Of a DNA stretch of 64,000 bases, positions 52,370 to 62,797 are shown piece by piece. The notes beneath the pieces were generated by a model, which ran no database searches, was not told where the DNA came from, and saw only the letters and a program-made list of their open reading frames with translations. Position numbers and translations under genes: made by a program. Each line of letters starts with the position of its first letter. Positions within the stretch are counted from its first letter, which is position 1. The DNA comes from Klebsiella pneumoniae. GTDB taxonomy: Bacteria > Verrucomicrobiota > Verrucomicrobiia > Limisphaerales > SXTU01. The DNA is taken from assembly GCA_943330855.2 (NCBI GenBank), contig CALQJI020000007.1, forward strand, positions 1 through 64,000, in the 5' to 3' direction.

Positions 52370-53491
52370 CTATTCCTCCTCTTCCTCCAACCAATCGCGT
52401 CGGAATTGGTTGTAGGTGCGTTGCGCCGCTTGGTCGCGGCGTTTGCGGGCGAGATTGGTCCGGCGCGTGGCCTCCTCCAGCTTCTGCAAGTCGCCGCGCA
52501 GCTTGAGGAAATTCCGGTAGCGGTCAGCGGTCAATTCGCCCGCCTGCACGGCTCCCAACACCGCGCATTGCTTCTCCACCGTGTGGCCGCAGCCGCTGAA
52601 GTGGCAGCGCAGCGCAATCTCCTCGATCTCCGGAAACGTGTCCTGCAAGCCCGTGTCCGCGAGCCAGAGGTGAAACTCCCGCGTCCCCGGCGTGTCCATC
52701 ACCACGCCGCCGCGCGGGAGCACGAGCAGCTCGCGGCGCGTCGTGCTGTGCCGGCCCTTCGCGTCCGATTCGCGCACGGGCAGCGTGTCCTGAATCTCTT
52801 CGCCGAAAAGACGGTTGATGAGCGTGGACTTGCCGACGCCCGAGGAGCCGATGAAGGCGACGGTCTCGCCCGGACGAATCCACTTCCAGAGGGACTTCAC
52901 CCCGGTCCCCGTGAGCGCGCAGACGGCGAGCACCGGCGTCTCGCCCAAGTTGGCTTTCACGTCCGCGAGCCGTTGCGCCGTCTGCGGGCAAAGGTCGGTC
53001 TTGTTGAGCAGAATCACCGGCTGCGCGCCGCCTTCGTGGACCATGACGAGGAAGCGTTCGAGGCGGCGGAGGTTGAAGTTGTCGTCGAGCCCTTGCACGA
53101 CGAAGACCACGTCAATGTTCGCGGCCAGCACCTGCACGAGGTCCTTTCGCCCCGCTTCCTTGCGGCAAATCTGCGTCGCGCGCGGGAGGACGGCGTGAAT
53201 CGTCGCCTTCACCTCCTGCTCGGCGTGCAACGTCAGCGCCACCCAGTCGCCGACCTTGGGCATCGCCGCCAGCGTGGTCTCGTGCAGGAGTTTACCGGCG
53301 ACCTGCGCGGGCACCTCGGAGTCCACGGTGAAGACGGTGTAGAAGTGTTTGTGCTCTGCTGCCACACGCGCGGGCACGAGGCCGGCGGGGCGATGCGGGG
53401 CGAAGGCGGCTTCGAGGCGGGCGTTCCAACCGAGCTGCGTGAGCGGCGAGTCGAGGTAGCTGGCTGGGGACGGCGCGGCCACGGCGCTCAA
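52370..53491 (-). CDS. rsgA: Ribosome small subunit biogenesis GTPase RsgA
   Basis: A 373-residue circularly permuted GTPase that checks 30S subunit maturation. The order is an OB domain (RATQICRKEAGRKDLVQVLA in part), G4 ILLNKTDL, G5 AVCALTGTGV, G1 GSSGVGKSTLIN, then switch HSTTRRELLVL and G3 MDTPGTREF. The zinc motif RCHFSGCGHTVEKQCAV follows. The start is a TTG that overlaps the yajQ stop (TTGA), so translation is probably coupled. The C-terminus ends in an EEEE run. Confidence 0.95.
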   Translation of the reverse strand: MSAVAAPSPASYLDSPLTQLGWNARLEAAFAPHRPAGLVPARVAAEHKHFYTVFTVDSEVPAQVAGKLLHETTLAAMPKVGDWVALTLHAEQEVKATIHAVLPRATQICRKEAGRKDLVQVLAANIDVVFVVQGLDDNFNLRRLERFLVMVHEGGAQPVILLNKTDLCPQTAQRLADVKANLGETPVLAVCALTGTGVKSLWKWIRPGETVAFIGSSGVGKSTLINRLFGEEIQDTLPVRESDAKGRHSTTRRELLVLPRGGVVMDTPGTREFHLWLADTGLQDTFPEIEEIALRCHFSGCGHTVEKQCAVLGAVQAGELTADRYRNFLKLRGDLQKLEEATRRTNLARKRRDQAAQRTYNQFRRDWLEEEEE

Positions 53492-53973
53492 TCCCGGAAG
53501 TTCACGAAGCCCAGCGCCACCGGGAAATCCTTCGCCTGCACGGCGGCGATGACGGCCTGCAAGTCATCGCGGTTCTTGCCGGTGACGCGCACCTCGTCGC
53601 CGTTGATGGAGGAAGTCACCTTGAACTTCCCATCGCGGATGAAGGCGCTGATCTGTTTCGCCACGGCGGCCTCGATGCCTTCCTTGATCTTCACGCTCTG
53701 GCGCGCGTGGCCCAGCGGCGAGAGGTCCGGCTCGCCCGCGTCCACGTTCTTGAGGCTGATGCCGCGCTTGGCGAGCTTACCCAAGACGATCTCGACGAGC
53801 GTCTTCATCTTGTAAGCGTCGGGCGCGACGAGTTTGACCTCGAGCTTTTCCAACGTGATTTCGGCCTTGGAACCCTTGAAGTCGAACCGCGTGGTCAGTT
53901 CCTTCTTGGCCTGGCTCACGGCGTTTTCCACTTCCATCGAGTTAACTTTGGAGACGATGTCGAATGACGGCAT
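53488..53973 (-). CDS. yajQ: YajQ family nucleotide-binding protein
   Basis: A 161-residue protein of the UPF0234/YajQ family, whose members bind nucleotides including cyclic di-GMP in some species. It begins MPSFDIVSKVNSMEVENAVS and has RFDFKGSKAEI, MKTLVEIVLGKLAKRGISLKN in the middle and RVTGKNRDDLQAVIA near the end. Length is that of the family; the start is set by conservation. It is upstream of and overlaps rsgA by four bases. Confidence 0.95.
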   Translation of the reverse strand: MPSFDIVSKVNSMEVENAVSQAKKELTTRFDFKGSKAEITLEKLEVKLVAPDAYKMKTLVEIVLGKLAKRGISLKNVDAGEPDLSPLGHARQSVKIKEGIEAAVAKQISAFIRDGKFKVTSSINGDEVRVTGKNRDDLQAVIAAVQAKDFPVALGFVNFRD

Positions 53974-54092
53974 GGCGGCAGTGTAGAGGAAACCCGGCGC
54001 GGGAGAAGGCGGAAGAAGAGCGAGGGGCGGCACTCCGCAGTGCGGCAGGCGTTCCGCGTGGCGGAGCTGCTGCAACCGCGACGGCTGCCCCA

Positions 54093-55562
54093 CTAGCGCG
54101 GCGCGACTAGCAACTGAGCCTTCGTCGGCCTCGGACGCTGGCGGTTCGGGAGCGGCTCGCCGGTTTCGCGGTCGAACTCGTCCTTCGCGCGGAGGCCATC
54201 CCTGTTGTCGCGGGTCAGGTCCTGCCAGTTCATCAGCGCGTCGCGAAGTTGCGCGAGCGTCTTGGTGTGCTTCGGGTCACCCGCAAGGTTGCGCAACTCA
54301 TGCGGGTCGGCATCCACATCGTAAAGTTCCTCGGCAGGCTTGGGCTTTTGAAACGGCATGAGCTGCGCGGGCGTGAGTTGGCCCGCGTCCCTCAGACGGC
54401 GCATCTCCACGAAGGTCAGACTGCGCACCGCGTCGGCGGGCGGCGTGTTCGGCAGGTCGGCGTCGAAGTTGCGGATGTATTTGAAGCGCTCGCTCCGCGC
54501 GGCGCGCTTGTGAGCATCGTAGTCGTGCCAGTTGTGCTCGGCGAAGATGTGCTCGCGCACGCGCGCAGCGGGGTTGGTCAGTAGTGGGGCAAAGCTTTTG
54601 CCCTGCATCATCGGCGGGACGGGAACGCCCGCGAGTTCGAGAAACGTCGGCCCGAAATCCACGGTGCTCACGAGGCTGCCGGATACGCTGGCGGGCTTCA
54701 CCTTCGCCGGCCAGCGCACGAACAGCGGCGTGCGGATGCCGCTGTCATACAGCGTCGTCTTGCAACGCGGAAAGGCGCGCCCGTTGTCGCTGATGAAGAG
54801 GATGACCGTGTTCTCCGCCGCGCCCTGCTTCTCCAACTCGGCGAGCACCTGCCCGACGAAGCCGTCGAGCCGCGTGATTTCGTCGTAGTAAAGCGCGAGG
54901 TCGCGGCGCGTGTCTGGCGCGTCGGGCAGGTAGGGCGGCACGATGACATCGGCGGGCTTGTGCGGAGTGGGAATGGCGTTCGTCACGTAGTCGCGGTGCG
55001 GGTCCAGCGCGGCGAGCCAGAGGAAGAACGGCTTGTCCTTGGGGCGCGCTTGCAACGTGGACACCCACTGGCCGCAGCCACTCTCGTCCTTCTCGGCGAC
55101 CATCTTCTTCGCCTTGCCGTCCGCACCCACCTGCAACTGGAAGCCGCCCGCGCCCGCCTCATGCACGACATCGAAGCGGTCCTTCACCTCGTTGCCGAGA
55201 TGCCACTTGCCGGCGGCGGCGGTCCAGTAACCGTCGGCCTTGAGTTTTTCCGCGAACGTCACCTGCCCCTTGGGCAGCGGCCAATGAAGCTGCTCGGCGT
55301 CCGTGCTGTGCGGGTAACGGCCCGTGAGCAGGCTGGACCGGCTGGGGCTGCACGAGCTGGCCGTGACGAACGCGCGGTCGAAGCGCATCCCCTCGCGCGC
55401 GAGCCGGTCGAGATTCGGCGTGCGGACGGCCTTGTTCCCGTAAGCCCCGCAATCCTCCCACGCCATGTCATCGGCGATGAAGAGGATGAAGTTCGGGCGC
55501 GCGGGCGCGGCGGAGACGGAGACAGCCAGCAGGCAGAGGAGGAAGGCCGCGAGTGGGCGCAT
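54093..55562 (-). CDS. Secreted sulfatase (Cys-type)
   Basis: A 489-residue sulfatase with a signal peptide (MRPLAAFLLCLLAVSVSA). The active-site motif CSPSRSSLLTGRYPH carries the cysteine that is converted to formylglycine (C-x-P-S-R). Metal ligands appear in FILFIADDMAWED and in FISDNGRAF; AAGKWHLG supplies the conserved Lys/His. Numerous such enzymes in Verrucomicrobiota desulfate algal or host polysaccharides. The substrate class cannot be told from sequence by eye. Confidence 0.93.
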   Translation of the reverse strand: MRPLAAFLLCLLAVSVSAAPARPNFILFIADDMAWEDCGAYGNKAVRTPNLDRLAREGMRFDRAFVTASSCSPSRSSLLTGRYPHSTDAEQLHWPLPKGQVTFAEKLKADGYWTAAAGKWHLGNEVKDRFDVVHEAGAGGFQLQVGADGKAKKMVAEKDESGCGQWVSTLQARPKDKPFFLWLAALDPHRDYVTNAIPTPHKPADVIVPPYLPDAPDTRRDLALYYDEITRLDGFVGQVLAELEKQGAAENTVILFISDNGRAFPRCKTTLYDSGIRTPLFVRWPAKVKPASVSGSLVSTVDFGPTFLELAGVPVPPMMQGKSFAPLLTNPAARVREHIFAEHNWHDYDAHKRAARSERFKYIRNFDADLPNTPPADAVRSLTFVEMRRLRDAGQLTPAQLMPFQKPKPAEELYDVDADPHELRNLAGDPKHTKTLAQLRDALMNWQDLTRDNRDGLRAKDEFDRETGEPLPNRQRPRPTKAQLLVAPR

Positions 55563-55589
55563 AGTCGCGAGCGTGGAAAGTCGGAAGGC

Positions 55590-55690
55590 TCAGTTAGCAA
55601 CAGCCGCCGTGTAGGCCTCGGGTTCAACCCACTTGTCGTGCTCGCGGATGAGGTCCACGAGACGCTCCACGGCGTCGGCGTCCTGCCGCT
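55590..55690 (-). pseudogene. Duplicated fragment of the ispG 3' end
   Basis: The minus-strand frame here contains DAVERLVDLIREHDKWVEPE, nearly the same as the IspG C-terminus DAVDRLVDLIREHGKWVEPE 390 bases away, followed by a different tail (AYTAAVAN) and a stop. The DNA of this part is about 90 percent identical. It has no start of its own in a suitable place and is best read as a leftover tandem copy of the end of ispG. Confidence 0.85.
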
Positions 55691-55711
55691 CTGGAACCAT
55701 GAGCGTGTGTT

Positions 55712-55948
55712 TCAAACTGCTTTGACCCTCGTCTTCGACACTTCTATCCGAGAGATCTGAGCCAAGGGACACACGACGAACTCGACACCCAAATCGTGAC
55801 CAGGTCCGGAGGCAAGGATCAGTGATCCCTCGGTCACGAAGGCGAAGTCAGGATGCGAGAGTTTGTAGGTGGCTCCGTCGGCGACGTGGATGCGCAGGGG
55901 TTGCTGGGCAGACCGTTCGATGAACTGCTTCATGGACAACTGTGTCAT
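55712..55948 (-). CDS. Small hypothetical protein between two copies of the ispG end
   Basis: A 78-residue protein: MTQLSMKQFIERSAQQPLRI, then HVADGATYKLSHPDFAFVTE, then a beta-rich remainder ending SRIEVSKTRVKAV. The pattern (short helix, then HVADG.....HPDF) is seen in small uncharacterised proteins of Planctomycetota and Verrucomicrobiota. It starts 32 bases after the true ispG stop, and its end merges into the duplicated ispG fragment, so it looks like an inserted gene. Function unknown. Confidence 0.65.
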   Translation of the reverse strand: MTQLSMKQFIERSAQQPLRIHVADGATYKLSHPDFAFVTEGSLILASGPGHDLGVEFVVCPLAQISRIEVSKTRVKAV

Positions 55949-55980
55949 GCACCGAGGCTAGTCCCGTAGTTGGCAGGCTG

Positions 55981-57849
<1,869 letters not shown>

Positions 57850-57952
57850 GGGAGGGGGAATCAGGGAGCAGGGTTTGGGGCGTGAGCAGGAGGAAGAGGT
57901 GGCGCTGCGGCGCTCTTGCTCGCAATTCGAATCTCAATCCTGCTCCGCATCG

Positions 57953-59341
57953 TTACTTGGTAGGGACTGGCGCCGGGGCCGACTCCACCTGGCTCTTTTG
58001 ATCGAACATGGACTTGAAGAGGCCCGAGCGTTTCCACACGTCGTTGAACGAGACGTAGGCCATGAAGGTGAGCAGCACGACGGCGAAGGCGGTGGTGGCG
58101 TATTCTTGCAGTTTCACGTTGACGGGCTTGCCGCGCAGCTTTTCGTAAATGGACATCATGATGTGGCCACCATCCAGCACGGGGATGGGCATGAGGTTGA
58201 GCACGGCCAGGTTGATGTTCAGCAACACCATGAAGCTCAAGGCGAGGCGGTAGTCCGTCTTCACGTTCGCGGCGAGCATGGCGAGAATGCCCGGCGGCCC
58301 GCTGAGGTCTTCGATGCCGACGCCGGTTTCCTTCGAGTGAAAGAGCGCGTTGAGTGTGCGCCAGGTGCGGTCCCAGACTTCTTCGAGCTGAACCCACGGC
58401 AGCGGGCCGGGCTTCTGCACTTCGTAGCGCGTCGGGGTGTTGGCGAACATGATGCCAATGCGGGCTTTCTTCGCGCCGGCGTCGAGGACGCGCGGGGTGA
58501 TGGTGAGCGTTTCTTTCTTACCGGCGCGCTCGACGAGGAGCTCGGTCGGCTTGCCGCCCTGCTTGCCAACGAGGTCAATCAACTGCGACTTGCCCACGAC
58601 CGGCACGCCCGCGAAACCGATGATGACATCGCCCGCCATGACCTTGGCCTCGGCGGCAGGGCTTTCCTTCGAGATGTCGCCGACGACCACTTTCTCCTCG
58701 GAGTCGAGGTTGAGCATCTTGAGCTTGAGCGCGTTGTCGGCGTTGGCGGTGAGATGGTAGGTCTTGCGCTCGCCCGCGCGCTCGATAACGACGGGCAAGA
58801 CGTTGGTGGGGGCAAGGATGGTGGCCTCGAAGACTTCCGACCATGACTTCACCGCTTGTCCATAAACGGAGACGACGCGATCCCCGTTGCGGATGCCGAG
58901 CTTGTGCTCTTCGGAGTCGGGCGCTACGTGTCCGATGACCGAGGGGTTCACCGGCACCGGCAGGCCGACGAAGTAGAGGAACGTGGCGATGGCACAGGCG
59001 AAGACGAGGTTCATGAACGGCCCGGCGACGGCGACGAGAATCTTCGACCACGGCGACACGGGCGGGAGTTGCTCGCCCTTTTGCTCACCCTCCAGCGCCT
59101 CGGAGGTCAGCATCTGCGGGAGCTTCACGAAACCACCGGCGGGAATCCAACGGAGCGAGTATTCGATGCCGTCCTTGGTCCAGCTCCAAATCTTCGGCCC
59201 GAATCCGATGGCGAATTCTTCGACCTTTAACCCCCGCTTGAGGGCGACGAAGTAATGGCCCCACTCATGGATGGCGATGGCTGCTCCGAAGAGCAGCAGG
59301 ACAGCGAATACGACGTAAATCCACTCGAAGAGTTGTGCCAT
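57953..59341 (-). CDS. rseP: RIP metalloprotease RseP (site-2 protease)
   Basis: A 462-residue inner-membrane zinc protease. HEWGH at residues 25-29 is the zinc site in helix 1; the third ligand lies in PIPVLDGGHIMM near residue 395. Two PDZ-like regions occur between (VAPDSEEHKLGIRNGDRVVS and SPAEAKVMAGDVIIGFAG in part). It cleaves membrane-embedded anti-sigma factors or signal peptides. It lies upstream of ispG, a gene order (dxr-rseP-ispG) often seen; dxr is not present here. The last residues are Pro/Ala-rich. Confidence 0.95.
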   Translation of the reverse strand: MAQLFEWIYVVFAVLLLFGAAIAIHEWGHYFVALKRGLKVEEFAIGFGPKIWSWTKDGIEYSLRWIPAGGFVKLPQMLTSEALEGEQKGEQLPPVSPWSKILVAVAGPFMNLVFACAIATFLYFVGLPVPVNPSVIGHVAPDSEEHKLGIRNGDRVVSVYGQAVKSWSEVFEATILAPTNVLPVVIERAGERKTYHLTANADNALKLKMLNLDSEEKVVVGDISKESPAAEAKVMAGDVIIGFAGVPVVGKSQLIDLVGKQGGKPTELLVERAGKKETLTITPRVLDAGAKKARIGIMFANTPTRYEVQKPGPLPWVQLEEVWDRTWRTLNALFHSKETGVGIEDLSGPPGILAMLAANVKTDYRLALSFMVLLNINLAVLNLMPIPVLDGGHIMMSIYEKLRGKPVNVKLQEYATTAFAVVLLTFMAYVSFNDVWKRSGLFKSMFDQKSQVESAPAPVPTK

Positions 59342-59431
59342 GTGTTTAAGCCGGAAGTCCGGCGGAGGCGCAAGCTATCGGAAGCCTTCCGGGCTGGCAA
59401 ATGGACAAACGGATGGAGGCCACGTCGGCTG

Positions 59432-60592
59432 CTACAAGCATTGCGTGTAGAGCTCGCGCAAGTCGGCAGTGGTGACGGCGACTGCATTCGTCTTGTGGCA
59501 CGGGTCGTCCCAAGCTTGCGCGACGAGGGAGTCGAGGTCCTCGGATTTCACGCCGTGGTCGCGGAGCTTGGTGTTCAGGCCGATGTTCGTGAGGAACTCC
59601 GCGATGAAGGTGGTCGTGCGTGCGTCCGCTTCCGCGTCGCTGCATTTCATCACGTCCAGCCCACACGCGATCCCGACGCGGCGGTAAAGGCCGGGGTGGC
59701 GCGCGGCGCAGAATTTCATGCTGGCCGCGAGGCAGAGCGCGTTCGCCAAGCCGTGGTGTATCCCGCAAATCGTCGAGAGCGGGTGCGCAAGCGAGTGGAC
59801 GACGCCGAGGTCTTTCTGAAACGCGACCGCGCCCATCGCTGCGGCGATGAGCATTTTGCCGCGCGCATCGAGGTCCTTGCCGTCCCGCACGGCGCGGGGC
59901 AGGGCGTCCACGATGAGGTGGATGCCTTCGAGCGCGATGCCGTCGCACATCGGGTGGAACGCGGGGCAGGTGAAGCTCTCGATGCAATGCGTGAGCGCGT
60001 CCGCGCCCGTGGCAGCGGTGAGCTTGGGGGGCAAGCCGACGGTGAGTTCGGGGTCGAGGATGACGAGCTTGGCGAGCAACTCGGGGTGGAAGAGCACGGC
60101 CTTGCGCCGGGTGCCGTCGAGCGTGATGACTGAGCTGCGGCCGACTTCGCTGCCCGTGCCGGCGGTGGTGGGAATCGCGATGAACGGCGCGAGACCCGAC
60201 CAGTCCGGCTCGTCGTAGAATTTGGCGAAGTCGAAACCGGGCCGCTTCACGAGCAGCCGTGCGGCCTTGCCCGCGTCCAGCGCGCTGCCGCCGCCGATGG
60301 CGATGACGCAATCGCAGTGTTTCTCCTGAAACAACGCCGCCGACTCGCGCACGTCGGCCTCGATGGGGTTGGGATGCACGCCGCTGTAGAGGAACCAGCG
60401 GCGGTTGCGGTTGTCCTCACCGAGCGTGCGGCTCAAGGCGTGGAACGCATCGGTGTCCAGCAGGCCTTCGTCTGTGACCACGAGCGGACGTTTTATGCCG
60501 AGCCGAGCCATGCGGGCAGGTAGCTCGGCGAGGGTGCCGGGGCCGAAGCGGGTGAGCGTCGGGAAGGAGAACGTCGCCACGGGTGAACTCAT
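59432..60592 (-). CDS. Iron-containing alcohol dehydrogenase
   Basis: A 386-residue group III alcohol dehydrogenase. The start at 60592 (MSSPVATFSFPTLTRFGPGT) is preferred; 27 further upstream residues are not conserved. NAD-binding IAIGGGSALDAGKAARLL, FIAIPTTAGTGSEVG, and the metal-binding histidines in ATGADALTHCIESF, HSLAHPLSTICGIHHGLANA (in part) are visible. It oxidises a primary alcohol or reduces an aldehyde with NAD(H). Specific substrate unknown. Confidence 0.92.
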   Translation of the reverse strand: MSSPVATFSFPTLTRFGPGTLAELPARMARLGIKRPLVVTDEGLLDTDAFHALSRTLGEDNRNRRWFLYSGVHPNPIEADVRESAALFQEKHCDCVIAIGGGSALDAGKAARLLVKRPGFDFAKFYDEPDWSGLAPFIAIPTTAGTGSEVGRSSVITLDGTRRKAVLFHPELLAKLVILDPELTVGLPPKLTAATGADALTHCIESFTCPAFHPMCDGIALEGIHLIVDALPRAVRDGKDLDARGKMLIAAAMGAVAFQKDLGVVHSLAHPLSTICGIHHGLANALCLAASMKFCAARHPGLYRRVGIACGLDVMKCSDAEADARTTTFIAEFLTNIGLNTKLRDHGVKSEDLDSLVAQAWDDPCHKTNAVAVTTADLRELYTQCL

Positions 60593-60698
60593 GCGAGCGG
60601 ATGGTGCTGACGGCAGCGGCGACCGTCGAGTTTCGTTTGGGAAACAACCGACTGACGCCGCGTGCGTGAGCACGCCTGTTCCATCCCACGCTGCTGCA

Positions 60699-61856
60699 TC
60701 AGTCCAGCGTCTTCTTCGGCGCGGCGATGTTGATCGTGGTAGGGCCCGCGGGCTTCGGCGGGGGCGGGGGCGGGGGTTTGGTGCCGGGCGGGGGCGGGGG
60801 TGGGGGCGGCGGCGGCGGGGGCGGCTCCTTGAATCGGTTCACGGTGAATTGCGGAAGGTTTTCGGCATGGCTGGTCGCGTTATAGAATTCCCATCCGGCG
60901 GGAATGCCATAGCGGCTGCATTGCTCGCGACCGGCGTGGTAGGCGGCGACGCCGGTGGGATGCACCCAAAACCAGCAGACGTTCTTCGGGTTCGCGCGCA
61001 GCTTGACCAGAGTTTTTCGGAAGTTGGATTCCACGTCGTCCACTTGATCCGGCGTCTCGCCGGCGTCGGCGCGCGGGAAAATCTGCATGGTGACGCGGTC
61101 AGTCATGCTGTTGGTGTTGAGCGGGAACTTCAGCTCCACGAACTCGTCCGAGAACTTGCGCTCGTTGAGCCATGTCACGGTCTTGAGGTGGTCGAAGACC
61201 GGCGGCGCCTTTGCATCCGCCGGCTGTTTGGCGAAGAGGAGATCATACTTCGCCTTTTCCAAGTCCTTCCAGACGTTCAACCGCCATAGCTCGGGGCTGA
61301 GGATGTAAACCTTGTTGCTCATGCAGAGCACCCGATACTCGAACGCGCCCGGCGGGACGGCCTTGGCGACTGGCACGCGCACGTCCAAGGGGGGCGGGCC
61401 TTTGGGCATGGGCGTCTTGTCGAGCGCGGCCCGCAGATTATCTCGTTCGCCCAGCAAGGCTGACATCGCCGTTTTCTGTGTCGCCTCCATTGTGCGCTTG
61501 TTGATCAGGTCCTTCTGCAACTCCTCGAAGTCGCGGATCTTGATTCCCTTTTGCTCCAGCGTCGTCTCGAAGGCTCGCAGGTCGTCCTGCGTGGATTTGG
61601 CCTTTTGCGCGGCTGCCTCCTGGTTTGCGCCGGATTTCTCCGCAGTGGCCTTGGTCTGCGCCAACTGCTGTTTGGCCTGTTCCACCTGCTGAGGGGTCAC
61701 GTTGGCAAGTTCCTCCTCGACCTGGTCGGCGGTGCTCTTGACGCCCATCTGGACGATGATGAGCACGAGCAGCAACGTCCCGACCACGTTGGTCATGTTG
61801 TCCATCATGGAATCCATGTTGATTCCCTCGTCGAGGTTTTGGGAGCGCTTGGCCAT
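60699..61856 (-). CDS. Single-pass membrane protein, ExbD/MotB-like start, coiled coil and polyproline tail
   Basis: A 385-residue protein. The N-terminus NMDSMMDNMTNVVGTLLLVL resembles the membrane helix of ExbD/TolR-type proteins, though the usual helix aspartate is replaced by nearby acidic residues. A coiled coil runs from about 45 to 140 (EQAKQQLAQTKATAEKSGAN and similar). A globular domain follows (WLNERKFSDEFVELKF, VCWFWVHPTGVAAYHAGREQ in part). Near the C-terminus are two runs of 13 and 7 prolines separated by GTK. It lies 14 bases after the next gene's stop, so they are co-transcribed. Function unknown. Confidence 0.7.
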   Translation of the reverse strand: MAKRSQNLDEGINMDSMMDNMTNVVGTLLLVLIIVQMGVKSTADQVEEELANVTPQQVEQAKQQLAQTKATAEKSGANQEAAAQKAKSTQDDLRAFETTLEQKGIKIRDFEELQKDLINKRTMEATQKTAMSALLGERDNLRAALDKTPMPKGPPPLDVRVPVAKAVPPGAFEYRVLCMSNKVYILSPELWRLNVWKDLEKAKYDLLFAKQPADAKAPPVFDHLKTVTWLNERKFSDEFVELKFPLNTNSMTDRVTMQIFPRADAGETPDQVDDVESNFRKTLVKLRANPKNVCWFWVHPTGVAAYHAGREQCSRYGIPAGWEFYNATSHAENLPQFTVNRFKEPPPPPPPPPPPPPGTKPPPPPPPKPAGPTTINIAAPKKTLD

Positions 61857-61870
61857 GGTTGTGAATGGTT

Positions 61871-62656
61871 TTACTTCATGAACTTCTCGAATTCGGTCAA
61901 GTCCACCTTCCCCTGGCCGGGGATGGGCATCTTGCTGGTGGCGAGCTTGTATTGCTGCTCGGCCCAGCCCGCGCCGCGCACGTAGCTGTTCCAGCCGTCC
62001 ACGCGGACGAGGAAGAGGACGAGGTGGTTCTTGCTCTGCGCGACTTCGCCAAGGAAGGCGTTGTAATCCTTGTCCGCGCCGACGGTGGCGGCGGAGACGC
62101 GGAAGCGGTCCTCCTTGCTGCGATGGACCACGACTGAATCGCTGTTGGCCTCCACCACGAAGAGCTTTCTGCCCACCGCGAAGCCGCTGCCACCGCCCTG
62201 CACGCGCAGCGGGGCTTTCATCTCCGCCGGATTGATGCGCCGTTCGGCGAGGTCCTCCTTAAGTCGGGCGATTTCCTTTTGCAGGCGTGGTTGGTCGTTC
62301 TGCAAGTTGGCGATGACGGTCTGCAGGTTCTCGACCTCCTTCTGGATACGGGCACGTAACAGGTCGGTGGATTCGGCTCCCTCCGACAGGTCCCGCAGCA
62401 TGATCAGCCGTTTCTCGATTGCTTCAGCAGTCGTGAGGTTGTCTGTGAACGACCGGAATTGGTTGAGTTGGTTTTGGATTTCCTTCATCTCGAGGGCGAG
62501 CGGGTTCGTCTTCGCTGCCGTCGTGCCCGAAGTCGTCACCTGCATGATGGTCAGCACGCAGATCATCACCACCAGCGCGCCCGACAGGCATGCGAGGATG
62601 CTCAGGAACGGGAAGAGCGAGACATTCGGAACGGCACTGACTCTGGCGCGGGCCAT
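61871..62656 (-). CDS. Single-pass membrane protein with coiled coil (ExbD/MotB-like)
   Basis: A 261-residue protein with one helix near the N-terminus (VSLFPFLSILACLSGALVVM), similar to ExbD/TolR starts. A coiled coil follows at about 60-140 (LRARIQKEVENLQTVIANLQ; RLQKEIARLKEDLAERR). The remainder is a small domain with GFAVGRKLFVVEANSDSVVV and HLVLFLVRVDGWNSYVRG. A homologous domain seems to be present in the downstream protein, suggesting a paralogous pair. It is the middle gene of the operon. Confidence 0.7.
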   Translation of the reverse strand: MARARVSAVPNVSLFPFLSILACLSGALVVMICVLTIMQVTTSGTTAAKTNPLALEMKEIQNQLNQFRSFTDNLTTAEAIEKRLIMLRDLSEGAESTDLLRARIQKEVENLQTVIANLQNDQPRLQKEIARLKEDLAERRINPAEMKAPLRVQGGGSGFAVGRKLFVVEANSDSVVVHRSKEDRFRVSAATVGADKDYNAFLGEVAQSKNHLVLFLVRVDGWNSYVRGAGWAEQQYKLATSKMPIPGQGKVDLTEFEKFMK

Positions 62657-62666
62657 GGGTTAGTAG

Positions 62667-62698
62667 GATGAAGGTTGAAGGATGAAGGATGAAAGGTA
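62667..62698. repeat. GGATGAA-type simple repeat
   Basis: AGGATGAAGGTTGAAGGATG then AAGGATGAAAGG, four imperfect copies of a heptamer, just upstream of the gene at 61871-62656. Confidence 0.8.
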
Positions 62699-62797
62699 GG
62701 CGCGCGCCAGCCATTCACTCACAACACACACAGGACGGCTACGAGGCGAGTGGCCGCGCACGATGGACATTGGGCATGCTTGGGTCATCGGAGTCTC

